Part shown: in pieces, positions 43,636 to 53,607 of the stretch
How positions within the stretch are numbered: position 1 is the first letter of the stretch
Layout: the number at the start of each line of letters is the position of its first letter
Assembly (NCBI GenBank): GCA_029240245.1
Contig: JARBTJ010000020.1
Span: forward strand, 1-55,718
Source of the DNA: Herbinix sp.
GTDB lineage: Bacteria; Bacillota; Clostridia; Lachnospirales; Lachnospiraceae
DNA length: 55,718 nucleotides
Direction: 5' to 3'
Position numbers and translations under genes: made by a program
Notes under the pieces: model-generated
Told to the model about the DNA's origin: nothing
Database searches by the model: none
What the model saw: the letters and a program-made list of their open reading frames with translations, nothing else

Positions 43636-46338
43636 ATGAAAGGATACCATTACTTAAATAAGAAGGGTGTATTTCGGCTGGAAAATCCGGAGCTTACCAG
43701 TTATCTTTATTTTCCCATCGCCAATGAAAGCGGTGTCATGAGTAGTGTTACACCGACCTTAGGTGGAGATAGTAAAATGGGACAGAATACCTTTTTGCTG
43801 GCTCCGGTCAGCAGCGAGGATTTGCATAATAACAAGTCTTCCAGAAATTTTTGGTGCTGTATCGACGGTAAGGGAGGCTGGTCCGCCACCGGTAAATCAG
43901 CCTGGCAGGAGGATCTTACCTTTACCGGGGAGAAGGAAGAGACTGCTTTAGAAGCTGGTATCATGTGGCAGAAGGTAATCAGAACATCATCTGCCTTGGG
44001 GATTACCTCAGAAATAATATCCTTCGTGCCTCATACTGAGGATAGTGTGGAAATAATGCTGGTTACCATCAAGAATTGTGGAAATCAGGAGCTTTCTTTC
44101 CTGCCTACAGCAGCGATTCCACTATACGGAAGATCTGCAGATAATATCAGGGATCACCGCAATGTCACCTCCTTACTTCACAGAATCGTAACGACAGAGC
44201 ATGGTGTCATCTTAAATCCGACACTCACCTTTGACGAAAGAGGGCATCATAAGAACACGGTAGTATATGGTGTGCTGGGAGCTGTCGGCGAAGGAGAAGC
44301 ACCCACTGGCTTCTTCCCCTGTGTGGAGGATTTTATCGGAGAAGGCGGTTCCTTTACCAATCCGAGGGCAATCAACGAGATCTCAATAAATCCGGTAAAA
44401 GCCGGTGCTAGAATTGACGGTTATGAGGCGATGGGTGGTATTCAGTTTCCTAAGGCTACACTTGCTCCGGGTGAAGAGAATACCTACATCCTTGTTATGG
44501 GTTACTCTTCTTCAACGGAAGGAATGGAACGTACGGCGGAAAAGTTCTTATCCAAAAGTGCCTGCCTGAAGGCACTGGAAGTGACGAAGGAATATTGGGA
44601 GGAGAAAATAAATGTTTCCTATCAGACAGGTTCGGAAGCGTTTGATGCCTGGATGCACTGGGTTAACTTCCAACCGATGCTGCGCAGAATTTATGGTTGC
44701 TCCTTTTTACCTCATCATGATTACGGCAGGGGTGGTCGCGGCTGGAGAGATTTATGGCAGGATTGTCTGGCACTACTCATTATGAATCCCTCCGGTGTCA
44801 GGGATATGTTGATCAGTAATTTTGGTGGCGTCCGCGTGGATGGAACTAATGCTACCATTATTGGAAATAAACAGGGTGAATTTATTGCGGATCGAAATAA
44901 TATTACCCGTGTATGGATGGATCATGGGGTATGGCCGTTCTTGACCACAAAGCTTTATATCATGCAGAGTGGTGACATTCATATATTGTTGAACAAGAAT
45001 TATTATTTTAAAGATCCTCAAGCAGTTCGAGGTGAGGAAAAGGATTCTTTGTGGAAACCGGAGGATGGTAATCGCCTAAAGACGGCAAACGGTGAGGAAT
45101 ATCAGGGAAGTATTTTAGAGCATATGTTACTTGAACATTTGGCTGAGTTTTATGATGTGGGTGAGCATAATCATATCAGACTCCGCGGAGCTGACTGGAA
45201 TGATGCTCTTGACATGGCAAAGGAGCGCGGAGAAAGTGTTGCCTTTACCTCCGTTTTCGGAAGTAACCTAGATCAGATGGCAGATTTAATCCTGTCCTTA
45301 GATATGCTTGGTACGAAAAAGCTATCCTTCTTTAAAGAGCTGGCCATACTTCTTGCCGATGATGATAAGCTTTATGATAGCATTGAAGGAAAGCAGGAAC
45401 TGTTAAAGGAATACTGTGATTCCTGCAGACATACCATTTCCGGTGAGAATTTTGAGATATCTTGTGAAGAACTGGCTGCCAATTTAAAAAGAAAAGCAGA
45501 CTGGATTCGGGAGCATATCAGAAAAACAGAGTGGATTACGAATAAGGAAGGATATTCCTGGTATAACGGTTATTATGATAATCATGGTAGACAGGTAGAT
45601 GGGGATCACGAAGCGGGAGTACGAATGATGCTGACCGGGCAGGTATTTACCATTATGTCAAATACTGCTACACAAGAGCAGGTAAAAGCAATCGTGGCTG
45701 CAGCGGACGAATATCTGTATGATAATTCCATCGGTGGTTATAAACTAAATACCAATTTTAATGAAGTAAAAGATGACCTTGGTAGAATGTTTGGCTTTGC
45801 ATACGGACATAAGGAAAACGGTGCAGTATTTGCTCATATGGCAGTCATGTATGCCAATGCCTTATATCAAAGAGGCTTTGCGGCAGAAGGTTATAAGGTA
45901 ATAAAAAGCCTGTTTGACCACTGCAACAATTTTGAAAAGAGTCGGATATACCCCGGAATTCCGGAGTACATCGGGGATAACGGAAGAGGACTTTATCATT
46001 ATCTTACCGGTTCTGCGAGCTGGCTTTTATTAACGGTTTTAACGGAAATGTTCGGAGTAAAAGGTAAACTCGGAGATCTTAGTCTGGAACCAAAGCTGAT
46101 GCCGGAGCAATTTGATGCAAACCATCAGGCAGGTGTGGAGTTTATTTTTGCGGAGCGAAAACTGAACATTCGTTATATCAACAAATCAGGTAACGAGGAT
46201 GCCTCCTATCAGGTTGGCAATATTTTCATCGATGGAGCTCCATATCACTGTGAAGCAGCAAATGGAGTAATTCCAAGATGTGATATTGAAGCATTGGAGG
46301 CCTCAAAGGAGCATACTATTACGGTCGAGCTGATCTAA
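43636..46338 (+). CDS. GH94 glycoside phosphorylase, probable laminaribiose phosphorylase
   Basis: 900 residues; AAAGGAGAATGTAA precedes ATG. A GH94 N-terminal beta-sandwich (ENPELTSYLYFPIANESGVMSSVTPTLGG), a linker, and the barrel with HHDYGRGGRGWRDLWQD and the RLRGADWNDALDMA motif (D520-W521-N522-D523), then DGDHEAGVRMMLTGQVF, KENGAVFAHMAVMYANAL and YHYLTGSASWLLLTVL. Cellobiose phosphorylases have about 810 residues; about 900 with this N-terminus fits the laminaribiose phosphorylases. It would split laminaribiose with phosphate to glucose 1-phosphate and glucose in the cytoplasm, conserving a phosphorylation step. The specificity is inferred from length, resemblance and the beta-1,3-glucan context. 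Confidence 0.85.
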   Translation: MKGYHYLNKKGVFRLENPELTSYLYFPIANESGVMSSVTPTLGGDSKMGQNTFLLAPVSSEDLHNNKSSRNFWCCIDGKGGWSATGKSAWQEDLTFTGEKEETALEAGIMWQKVIRTSSALGITSEIISFVPHTEDSVEIMLVTIKNCGNQELSFLPTAAIPLYGRSADNIRDHRNVTSLLHRIVTTEHGVILNPTLTFDERGHHKNTVVYGVLGAVGEGEAPTGFFPCVEDFIGEGGSFTNPRAINEISINPVKAGARIDGYEAMGGIQFPKATLAPGEENTYILVMGYSSSTEGMERTAEKFLSKSACLKALEVTKEYWEEKINVSYQTGSEAFDAWMHWVNFQPMLRRIYGCSFLPHHDYGRGGRGWRDLWQDCLALLIMNPSGVRDMLISNFGGVRVDGTNATIIGNKQGEFIADRNNITRVWMDHGVWPFLTTKLYIMQSGDIHILLNKNYYFKDPQAVRGEEKDSLWKPEDGNRLKTANGEEYQGSILEHMLLEHLAEFYDVGEHNHIRLRGADWNDALDMAKERGESVAFTSVFGSNLDQMADLILSLDMLGTKKLSFFKELAILLADDDKLYDSIEGKQELLKEYCDSCRHTISGENFEISCEELAANLKRKADWIREHIRKTEWITNKEGYSWYNGYYDNHGRQVDGDHEAGVRMMLTGQVFTIMSNTATQEQVKAIVAAADEYLYDNSIGGYKLNTNFNEVKDDLGRMFGFAYGHKENGAVFAHMAVMYANALYQRGFAAEGYKVIKSLFDHCNNFEKSRIYPGIPEYIGDNGRGLYHYLTGSASWLLLTVLTEMFGVKGKLGDLSLEPKLMPEQFDANHQAGVEFIFAERKLNIRYINKSGNEDASYQVGNIFIDGAPYHCEAANGVIPRCDIEALEASKEHTITVELI

Positions 46339-46361
46339 GAGTTGGCCGGGAAGGGGATTGT

Positions 46362-46799
46362 ATGAAGAAAGAATATATCGATGTTACCGGGTATTCAGGG
46401 GAAGGCTATAAGCCGTTAGTGGACTTTGAAAGTTGGAGGATTGCAATTCTTAATTATATTGATGAACTTGAAATTCAACGTTTGAGAAGCATGCAAAAGC
46501 ACAATGAAACGGATGAGGTCTTTGTGTTATTAAGCGGAAACTGTACGTTGTTTACCGGTGGCTTGGGTGATAGCATTACAGAGATTGATGCAATCGCTAT
46601 GGAGCCCTATAAGCTCTATAATGTGAAAAAAGGTGTATGGCATACGCATACCCTGGATAAAAAGGCAATGGTTTTAATTGTAGAAAATCAGAATACCTCG
46701 GAATTAAATTCTCCGAAAATCAGATTGAACGAGGAACAGATTACAATGCTGCAACAGGTGTTTCAGAAAACTTCACCGAGTTTCAATTATCTTGATTAA
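46362..46799 (+). CDS. Cupin-fold protein
   Basis: 145 residues, 23 bases after the GH94 gene, with AAGGGGATTGT as ribosome binding site, so likely in its operon. A single cupin barrel: RLRSMQKHNETDEVFVLLSGNCTLFTGG and later VKKGVWHTHTLDKKAMVLIVEN; histidines in KHNETDE and WHTHT are potential metal ligands. No signal peptide. It could bind or isomerise a sugar or act as an accessory sensor; the family is too broad to name a reaction. Confidence 0.8.
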   Translation: MKKEYIDVTGYSGEGYKPLVDFESWRIAILNYIDELEIQRLRSMQKHNETDEVFVLLSGNCTLFTGGLGDSITEIDAIAMEPYKLYNVKKGVWHTHTLDKKAMVLIVENQNTSELNSPKIRLNEEQITMLQQVFQKTSPSFNYLD

Positions 46800-46929
46800 A
46801 TTAAAACCAATAACACATGGGAGAGTATCCTGTTAGTTATAGGTACCATAGGTGACCGCCCGGTATGGGGGCTCAAATTATCAATTATCGATATAAAAAA
46901 TAGAATAAGCAAGTAGTGGTTTAACAAAG

Positions 46930-46969
46930 ATACTGGAAGGGATTGTTTGCGTCTCTTTCAGTATTTTTT
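46930..46969 (+). terminator. Terminator after the GH94-cupin unit
   Basis: A stem of about 13 bases (ATACTGGAAGGGA with TCTCTTTCAGTAT, two G-U pairs) leads into TTTTTT. It closes the glucan locus; the 130 bases between the cupin stop and this hairpin carry no gene. Confidence 0.8.
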
Positions 46970-47067
46970 GATTCGAGGAATACCGTTTTGAATCTGAGTT
47001 ATTATCTATAAATTATCCGTAACAAGTTCGCATATAATGAATCAAAATCATATAGCAGGTGATTTTT

Positions 47068-48804
47068 ATGGACAGCAGTAAAATAGAAAATCAATTGAAT
47101 TTGGCACTTGATGTACCGGAAACAACCAGAGCGGAAACAATAACTCTTAATATAGGATATGAGCCGGCTACCAATGAATGGGAGCTGATTGTAAAGTACA
47201 GTGGCAGCTTAGATCGGGTGCGAGCAGAACTAGGTATTTCAGCTGTAGAGCTAATGAACGAATATGCCATCATTACCATACCGGAATATCTGATTGACCG
47301 GCTTGCTCAGTATGAGGAGATTGAATTTATTGAAAAACCGAAACTTTTGTTCTATGAAGTGAATGAAGGACGGACAGCTTCCTGCATTAATCCCCTGCAG
47401 GGTCAGACCTACAGTCTATTTGGTGAGGGTGTCTTAGTTGCAATCATAGATTCCGGAATTGACTATTCACATTTGGATTTTCGTAACGAGGATGGGACTA
47501 CAAGAATTACTGCTCTTTGGGATCAGACAATCGCGGGTAATCCACCGGTAGGTTATAATATCGGGACTCTTTATACCAGAGAACAGATTAATGAAGCACT
47601 AAGTATTCCTATGCCGCAGCGGATGGAAATTGTACCAAGTGTTGACTTATCGGGTCACGGGACCCATGTAGCCGGGATTGCAGCCGGAAATGGAAGGGCA
47701 AGTAACGGTTTATACCGGGGAGTTGCCTCCCAAAGTGAATTGCTTGTTGTGAAGCTTGGAACAAGCGTAGGCGGCTCCTTCCCCAGAACGACACAGTTAA
47801 TGGAGGGGATCGATTTTTGTATCAAATATGCCATTCAGCAAGGTATGCCAATCGCAATCAATATCAGTTTCGGTAATAATTACGGCTCACATACAGGTCT
47901 TTCCCTGCTGGAGAATTATATCAATGATGCAGCAGGTATATGGAAGAATAATATCATTATAGGAACAGGAAACGAAGGAACAGCAGGAAATCATGCATCA
48001 GGAATTTTAACCATGGGGCAGAATGCGATTGTTGAGCTTGCAGTTAGTAATATGGAATTCTCATTAAACCTTCAAATCTGGAAAAACTATTTTGATCATT
48101 TTGATATTACCATAACCGCTCCGAATGGTACTCGCGTAGGACCGATACCGAGAATTTTAGGAACCCAGCAATTTACCATTGCCCAAACAGAAATTTTATT
48201 GTATTACGGTGACCCTACTCCGTATAATCCCGAACAGGAAATTTATATTGAATTCATTCCCCGCGGGAACTATATTAATGCAGGAGTATGGCGAATTGAG
48301 CTGGTACCTCGGAGAATCGTCGTAGGTAATTATGATATGTGGTTACCGGCCGGTGGTATTAAAAATCCACAAACCAGATTTTTGCAGTCCTCGGAATATA
48401 CTACGTTAACTATACCGTCGACGGCTTTCCGAGCGATTTCGGTTGGTGCTTATAACTCCTATACCGGTAGTTATGCTCCATTTTCTGGAAGAGGTTATAC
48501 CAGAAATCTGGATATCAAACCGGATTTAGTAGCACCGGGGGTGAATATCAATTCCTGCGCTCCGGGAGGCGGTTATGCCATCCGTTCCGGGACCTCGATG
48601 GCGACTCCATTCGTTACCGGTGCAGCCGCGATGCTAATGGAATGGGGAATTGTCAGGGAAAATGATTTGTATCTGTATGGGGAGAAGCTGAAGGCTTATC
48701 TGATTAATGGGGCAAGACCACTCCGGATAGAGAATGTTTATCCAAATCGAACGCTGGGGTATGGGGCGTTGTGTCTGGAGAATACATTCAATAATATGAT
48801 CTAA
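47068..48804 (+). CDS. Subtilisin-like (S8) serine protease, Csp-like
   Basis: 578 residues; ATG 47068 follows AGGTGA by 5 bases. An N-terminal prodomain-like segment (about 1-105) without signal peptide, then the S8 triad: IIDSGID (D128), SGHGTHVAGIAAG (H197) and RSGTSMATP (S510). A large insertion with a beta domain lies between H and S (about 300-440). Architecture and leaderless start fit the clostridial CspB-like germination proteases and their many paralogues, some not linked to spores. All three catalytic residues are intact. It is monocistronic by position. Confidence 0.88.
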   Translation: MDSSKIENQLNLALDVPETTRAETITLNIGYEPATNEWELIVKYSGSLDRVRAELGISAVELMNEYAIITIPEYLIDRLAQYEEIEFIEKPKLLFYEVNEGRTASCINPLQGQTYSLFGEGVLVAIIDSGIDYSHLDFRNEDGTTRITALWDQTIAGNPPVGYNIGTLYTREQINEALSIPMPQRMEIVPSVDLSGHGTHVAGIAAGNGRASNGLYRGVASQSELLVVKLGTSVGGSFPRTTQLMEGIDFCIKYAIQQGMPIAINISFGNNYGSHTGLSLLENYINDAAGIWKNNIIIGTGNEGTAGNHASGILTMGQNAIVELAVSNMEFSLNLQIWKNYFDHFDITITAPNGTRVGPIPRILGTQQFTIAQTEILLYYGDPTPYNPEQEIYIEFIPRGNYINAGVWRIELVPRRIVVGNYDMWLPAGGIKNPQTRFLQSSEYTTLTIPSTAFRAISVGAYNSYTGSYAPFSGRGYTRNLDIKPDLVAPGVNINSCAPGGGYAIRSGTSMATPFVTGAAAMLMEWGIVRENDLYLYGEKLKAYLINGARPLRIENVYPNRTLGYGALCLENTFNNMI

Positions 48805-49066
48805 GATTATATGGTATTACCATCTATACGTAATCATGGTGCGTCTATAAAAAATTGCTTCGTTATAATGAGCTAGTAGAGATTGCATTATCTGAACCGG
48901 ATATGAAATTTGCTGGAATTTCTATTCAGAAACAGAAGATAATTAATAAGTGAATAATCAAAGATAGGGCAAAAAAGAAGGTATATATGTAGCCATAGCT
49001 ACAGCAATCATCAAAAAAACGTGTATAATTAATATCTGTAGTATATACGGTTTTTTGGAGGTGCTT
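48805..49066. other. Gap before the hemerythrin gene
   Basis: It holds a 35-codon open stretch ending at about 48953 (reading YNELVEIALSEPDMKFAG) without a start or ribosome binding site, which may be a relic; a small palindrome TGTAGC-CATA-GCTACA (48989-49004); and TATAAT at 49024-49029 as a likely -10 box for the next gene. Confidence 0.3.
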
Positions 49067-49489
49067 ATGATAAATTTAAATAACCTGAATAGGCAGCATG
49101 TTACGATTAGAGATGAATTAAGCTTTTTGGAGGCTGAGATAAAAAAAGGTTACCCGAATATGAATATTGCTGAGACCGCAGTACATATCAGCAAGCTGGC
49201 AGGACAGCTACGGATACACTTACTAGAAGAAGACAGGTTTTTGTATCCTAATCTGATTGATGGTTCCGACAAGGATATACAGGTGCTGGCAAATCAATAT
49301 CAGAAGGAAATGGGTGACCTGGCGCAAAGGTATATTGTTTTTAAAAATCAATATAATCTGGTCAGCAAAATTAATGACAGGAAAGAATCCTTCCTATCGG
49401 ATGCAAAGATAATTCTGGAAGTTTTAAAGAACCGGATCATGAAGGAAGACAATGAATTATATGCACTTATCAAAACCAGAGGTTTGTAA
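49067..49489 (+). CDS. Hemerythrin-like HHE-domain protein
   Basis: 140 residues; GGAGG lies 5 bases before ATG 49067. Four predicted helices with candidate di-iron ligands H in NRQHVTIRDE, H in VHISKLAGQL, H and E in RIHLLEEDRFLYP, and E in IMKEDNELY. Proteins of this type bind O2 or NO, or guard against iron and oxygen stress in anaerobes. No membrane segment. Monocistronic. Confidence 0.8.
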   Translation: MINLNNLNRQHVTIRDELSFLEAEIKKGYPNMNIAETAVHISKLAGQLRIHLLEEDRFLYPNLIDGSDKDIQVLANQYQKEMGDLAQRYIVFKNQYNLVSKINDRKESFLSDAKIILEVLKNRIMKEDNELYALIKTRGL

Positions 49490-49905
49490 GGAAAGACTCT
49501 GGACCATTATATCCTAATTCCCCAATATTTAATAAAATGGGCAGCTCAGAAGGCGATTAGTCTTAAGAATTTTAATTATATTGATCGGATAATCAATGAA
49601 TCAATATAATGAAGCGCTTAAGAGATAAATTACTTTTGAATTGCCTTTTTTTTATCCTGATTCCTAAATTTGCATTGCTAATTGATAAGCGGAATTTATG
49701 CATACGTAGATAATTGTTACAGTTAAGAAGGCTAAGGACGGAAACGGTATCATTCCCCGTATGTATGATTTTACTTGTTAGAGTTATTTTAACGGTACTA
49801 ATGAAAAGGTACTGAAAGTGTGATTGCAATTGACAGGTAGGAATATGAAAAAACGGATATTATTCGTTTATGCTAGTTCTATCATTAGCAAAGTAAATGA
49901 ATATT

Positions 49906-50040
49906 ATGGATGATTTTATTGAATTAAGCGGTTATTTATGTTATAAACATAATAAGGAAGTATTTTACATGAAGTTGGTGAATCCAATTGGTAAGAAGGC
50001 CGTTGAAACAGTAGATTTGACGGCTTATGCGAGTGTGTAG
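49906..50040 (+). pseudogene. Possible gene relic (44-codon frame)
   Basis: Reads MDDFIELSGYLCYKHNKEVF, then YMKLVNPIGKKAVETVDLTAY before the stop. The KEVFYMKLVNP...VETVDL part resembles the last strands of GH51-type arabinofuranosidases. No ribosome binding site. It lies in the 670-base gap 49490-50161, which otherwise shows only the hairpin at 50097. Confidence 0.3.
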
Positions 50041-50096
50041 CATCATTAGATCAACAACTGCTCATTAGGATGGAGTTTGGGGATACGGACATAAGT

Positions 50097-50131
50097 CAGC
50101 TACTATTTTTTATTGAATAATAGCTGCTTTT
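50097..50131 (+). terminator. Terminator-like hairpin before the FtsX gene
   Basis: CAGCTA.TATT / AATA.TAGCTG stem followed by CTTTT, ending 30 bases before the FtsX start codon; it may end upstream transcription or act as an attenuator. Confidence 0.5.
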
Positions 50132-50161
50132 CCGATAGGAACGAATAAGAAGGGAAAATAA

Positions 50162-53100
50162 ATGCGGACGATACTTTCGATTAAAATGCTTTTGCGGTCT
50201 CCGATAAAAACAATCGTTACATTGTTACTGTTGACGGCTATAACTTTTATGTTATTATCACGTGTCTATGAATATGCGGTCACAGCACGGGAATATAAAA
50301 GTGTCGAAAATACATATCAGGGTATCGGTACAATTGAGGTATCTCCGCCTGAAAAGATAGAAGTGGGTTCACCTGAATTTCTGACCTCCTTCCAATATAA
50401 TCCCGACTCCCCGGATGGAACATGGGAGGACACAAGGTATCAGGGCTTACCGGAGGAAGCGATGGCTCGTATAGTTGCGCTTCCTTATGTGACGGCTGTT
50501 GATACCCGGTATATGACGGCGGGGATATCCGATACCTATTATCGCCTGGATGACAGAAAGACATATTTTAACTATACCCGGACGATTATCCTTGAGGGTA
50601 CGTTAAAGTCGTGGAATACTAATAACCTGTCCCATGATGAGTCAACCGCAAGGTATTTTACACGAATGACTTTTGCGGATTTTGATAATATAAAACCTCT
50701 GAACGATGTCAGCGGAATTGGGTGGAAATCCTTAAACCCGGAGGATACCATCCAAGTTTCATTTTTTTCGAACTATAGGGGAGAATATCCGGATCAGCTT
50801 AACCCGGAAGACATCAAAAGCGATCAGGAAACCTGGGATGACATTTCGATAAATTCGAGTAATTCTTCGAGAGCAGATTTTATATATAATCCTGCTGAAG
50901 TAAGCAGCGAAGTGGTCGACAGTCTTACCGAGGGCAGACGATATGTAATGGTGGTGAATTCCCAAGGGGAAGGGAATGGAAAATTCAATATGAATGTCGC
51001 CGGCGGTACAGCCAGTTATTGGATCGACAGCCTGGTGATGCCCATACCGGAAACCGAAAGTAATTATCTCGAGACAGAAACCTTTGCCGATATTAGACAT
51101 CTGATCGATATGACCAACGCAGATGCACATACCTTTGATGTGGTATACTGTAGCGATATGTCCGCTATATCCTGCTTTGCCAATAAGTATTCAGAGATTT
51201 CGGAAGGGCGTGCACTTACGTTCGCCGACAATGGCTCCGAGGTCTGTGTAATAGGTAGCGTACTAGCGAAGGAATATGGTCTCTCCGTCGGTGACGAGCT
51301 CACACTGGGGTTGTGCGATACGTTATTTGAGCAGCACGCAGGTTTGGGTGCTGTGAACGCGGGGGTGCGCGGGCGGTATGCTGCACCGGCCCGGAAAGCT
51401 ACCCTTGAAATCGTGGGGATATATGCTGACTTGACAAGTGGGATCTATCAAGGTAATAATCCCCATTGGTTCTATTCCTCTAACTCCATTTTTGTTCCGA
51501 CCTCCTTACTGCCGGTAGGTGAGGAAGAGAAGGCCGGACATATCATAAAACCAGGAGAATTCAGCTTCATCATTCGTAATATACGTGATGTCAAACCATT
51601 TCTTGCGGAGTACGGGCCAATGATTGAGAAGGAAATGGGGCTAAAGCTGACCGTATCCGACGGTGGATGGAGCGTTATTGAAAAAGAATTTACATTGATG
51701 GAATATTCCTCCGTGTTGTCTATTTCGATGTTAATACTGGCGATGATTGTGGCTGTTGTATTCGTGGTATTTTTATTCATCATCCGTCAGAGGAAAGAAT
51801 ATGCAATTATGCGTGCGACCGGTTGCACAAAACGGCAGGCAAACAGGACGGTATTCCTGCCTTTGCTTTTGATGGATGCGGTTGCTGCCTTAGTCGGCGG
51901 TGTCGGGGCTTCAATTTATAGTACATACTCCATAATGAAAACACCGATTATGAAAGCGGCCGTATCGCAGGCGGCAGTCTTCGACACATCCATCCCTCCG
52001 ATTGTTACTGCGGTAAGCTTACTTTGCATAGTAGCTTTCCTCTGCGTGGCACAGTGGATCGGGCTGAAGGTTGTGGGGCGCATACCACCTCTAATGCTGC
52101 TACAGGGGAATGGTCAGAGAAAGAAACGGAAAAAATTAATCATCCCCGATTCCGGTGCGGTAGCTGATCTATCGACGTTTCAACCGGATAGGATAATTCC
52201 TGTCCCCACCATTCGGAATTATAGCGGTTTTTCCCATGTTTTTGCTTATCTATTCCGGAATATAAAGCGGTTGAAGATGAAATCCTGTTTGACGGTTATA
52301 GCGGCGGCAGTGTTGATTGCCGCTCTGGGTCAGTTTATCATGGCTTGGCAGTCTACCCGAGTGCTGGTTGAAACATTTCCTGTAAAACTTACTTTTTTTG
52401 ATGGGATTTCGGTTTATTCCGCATCACTGATCAAACAAACCGGTCTCGTGAAAGACCCGTATGTAGAGTTTGTCGGAGGTACCGCGGAAGCCGACCACCA
52501 TCCTGCCTTGTTGCGTGCGGTTCCCGATCAACAAGGTATGGGGATACAGCTGGCAGTAACCAATGACGCCAGCCGCTATTACGGTCAACCGATATCGATT
52601 GAGTATCTGCCGGGATATGGCGAAGAATTATGGACGGAAGGCGGAAAGGATGCTCCACTTTTATGTGTTATGTTTGAAAGTGAGATGGACAAGCTCGGCG
52701 TTGCACTGGGGGATAAAATTGAAATCACGCGCCATACTCCGGCAACACTTACAAATGTCTTCCGTATTATCGGCTGTGCATCCTTGACGAACAACGGGAA
52801 GGAGCCAAACATAACCTTTCTTCCTCCCGGTGCTCCGCATACACGGATGTTTCCTAATGTGAGCAAAGAAGATATTTTACATTATAGCTTTGTGGAATAC
52901 TCGGTTGTAGACAATAATGAAATTGATCCGCTGCTCCAGAAGATGAAATCCCTTGGTATAACAGATAAGAATTATCTCATGGACACCGAAGCGCTTGATA
53001 AAATAAAAGAGAACTTAAAGATTTATGAACTGCTGTTTCCGATCGTTGCCGTTGTCCTGATCCTAATCGGAGGACTGCTGTCGGGGTTAATGGTGCTGCA

Positions 53101-53380
53101 GTCAGCAAAAGACGCGGCATTGCTTCGCATGATTGGTACTACCAAGGTGCGGACACGAATCATGCTGGCGGGTCAGCAGTTGGTTCTGTGTACAGTGGGT
53201 TTGATCCTTGGCATAATCGCAATCTCGTTGTACAACGGGGCAGAGCACATGGAGGCTATGAGAAGTCTTCTTGTTGGTTGCGCCTTGCTTTTCGGATTAT
53301 GTTATGTAGCGAGCACAGCGGTCTGCTCCTGGGTAGTTACACGACAGGAAGTCATGGCCTTGCTACAAACAAGGGAGTGA
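50162..53380 (+). CDS. FtsX-family ABC transporter permease with two FtsX domains
   Basis: 1072 residues; AGAAGGGAAAATAA precedes ATG. A first membrane helix (about 17-37), a large external domain (about 40-510), three helices ending in an FtsX domain (about 515-640, with FIIRQRKEYAIMRATG), a repeat of this plan with helix at about 705-725, an external domain (about 730-950) and three closing helices (with LRMIGTTKVRTRIML). Works with the ATPase at 53701 in the LolCD/MacB-like class, which moves or extracts molecules at the membrane by mechanotransmission. Substrate unknown. The permease comes before the ATPase and is separated from it by 320 bases with an inverted repeat. Base composition is visibly more GC-rich than the neighbours. 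Confidence 0.88.
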   Translation: MRTILSIKMLLRSPIKTIVTLLLLTAITFMLLSRVYEYAVTAREYKSVENTYQGIGTIEVSPPEKIEVGSPEFLTSFQYNPDSPDGTWEDTRYQGLPEEAMARIVALPYVTAVDTRYMTAGISDTYYRLDDRKTYFNYTRTIILEGTLKSWNTNNLSHDESTARYFTRMTFADFDNIKPLNDVSGIGWKSLNPEDTIQVSFFSNYRGEYPDQLNPEDIKSDQETWDDISINSSNSSRADFIYNPAEVSSEVVDSLTEGRRYVMVVNSQGEGNGKFNMNVAGGTASYWIDSLVMPIPETESNYLETETFADIRHLIDMTNADAHTFDVVYCSDMSAISCFANKYSEISEGRALTFADNGSEVCVIGSVLAKEYGLSVGDELTLGLCDTLFEQHAGLGAVNAGVRGRYAAPARKATLEIVGIYADLTSGIYQGNNPHWFYSSNSIFVPTSLLPVGEEEKAGHIIKPGEFSFIIRNIRDVKPFLAEYGPMIEKEMGLKLTVSDGGWSVIEKEFTLMEYSSVLSISMLILAMIVAVVFVVFLFIIRQRKEYAIMRATGCTKRQANRTVFLPLLLMDAVAALVGGVGASIYSTYSIMKTPIMKAAVSQAAVFDTSIPPIVTAVSLLCIVAFLCVAQWIGLKVVGRIPPLMLLQGNGQRKKRKKLIIPDSGAVADLSTFQPDRIIPVPTIRNYSGFSHVFAYLFRNIKRLKMKSCLTVIAAAVLIAALGQFIMAWQSTRVLVETFPVKLTFFDGISVYSASLIKQTGLVKDPYVEFVGGTAEADHHPALLRAVPDQQGMGIQLAVTNDASRYYGQPISIEYLPGYGEELWTEGGKDAPLLCVMFESEMDKLGVALGDKIEITRHTPATLTNVFRIIGCASLTNNGKEPNITFLPPGAPHTRMFPNVSKEDILHYSFVEYSVVDNNEIDPLLQKMKSLGITDKNYLMDTEALDKIKENLKIYELLFPIVAVVLILIGGLLSGLMVLQSAKDAALLRMIGTTKVRTRIMLAGQQLVLCTVGLILGIIAISLYNGAEHMEAMRSLLVGCALLFGLCYVASTAVCSWVVTRQEVMALLQTRE

Positions 53381-53447
53381 TGCCGTATGGATATCATTAA
53401 CTTCAATAACCACGAAATAATCAGTAATTTAACTGTTATATAATTGA

Positions 53448-53563
53448 TTAAAGTGTCAAAAGCACCTTTGGTGCTTTCATACTACTATATATTGATATGC
53501 AAACTTGCTTACATATCAATATATAGTAGTATGAAAAGTGCGTAGTACCTTTTGACACTTTAA
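53448..53563. repeat. Long inverted repeat between permease and ATPase genes (MITE-like)
   Basis: Two 52-base arms (53448-53499 and 53512-53563) around a 12-base spacer. The outer 15 bases (TTAAAGTGTCAAAAG) and the inner 23 bases pair perfectly; the part between is imperfect and includes a small GCACC-TTT-GGTGC hairpin in the left arm only. Possible flanking duplication ATAATT (53440-53445 and 53566-53571), each 2 bases away from the arm ends. The outward strand at the right end reads TTGACA, with TATTAC 18 bases on. Confidence 0.8.
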
Positions 53564-53581
53564 CCATAATTTACATATTAC

Positions 53582-53607
53582 AGATGAAACGCATCAGCGT
53601 TTCATCT
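53582..53607. repeat. Perfect hairpin upstream of the ATPase gene
   Basis: AGATGAAACGC-ATCA-GCGTTTCATCT, an 11-base perfect stem. With no T-run following, an operator or leader structure is more likely than a terminator. Confidence 0.55.

Noticed and set aside
46800..46929. Structured leader or riboswitch after the cupin gene
   Set aside because: Only a weak CCATA/TATGG pairing is visible, and it lies before a terminator, not before a gene start.
53448..53563. Simple rho-independent terminator of the FtsX gene
   Set aside because: Arms are too long, there is no T-run after the right arm, and outer and inner blocks pair perfectly with a divergent middle, which fits a repeat element better.
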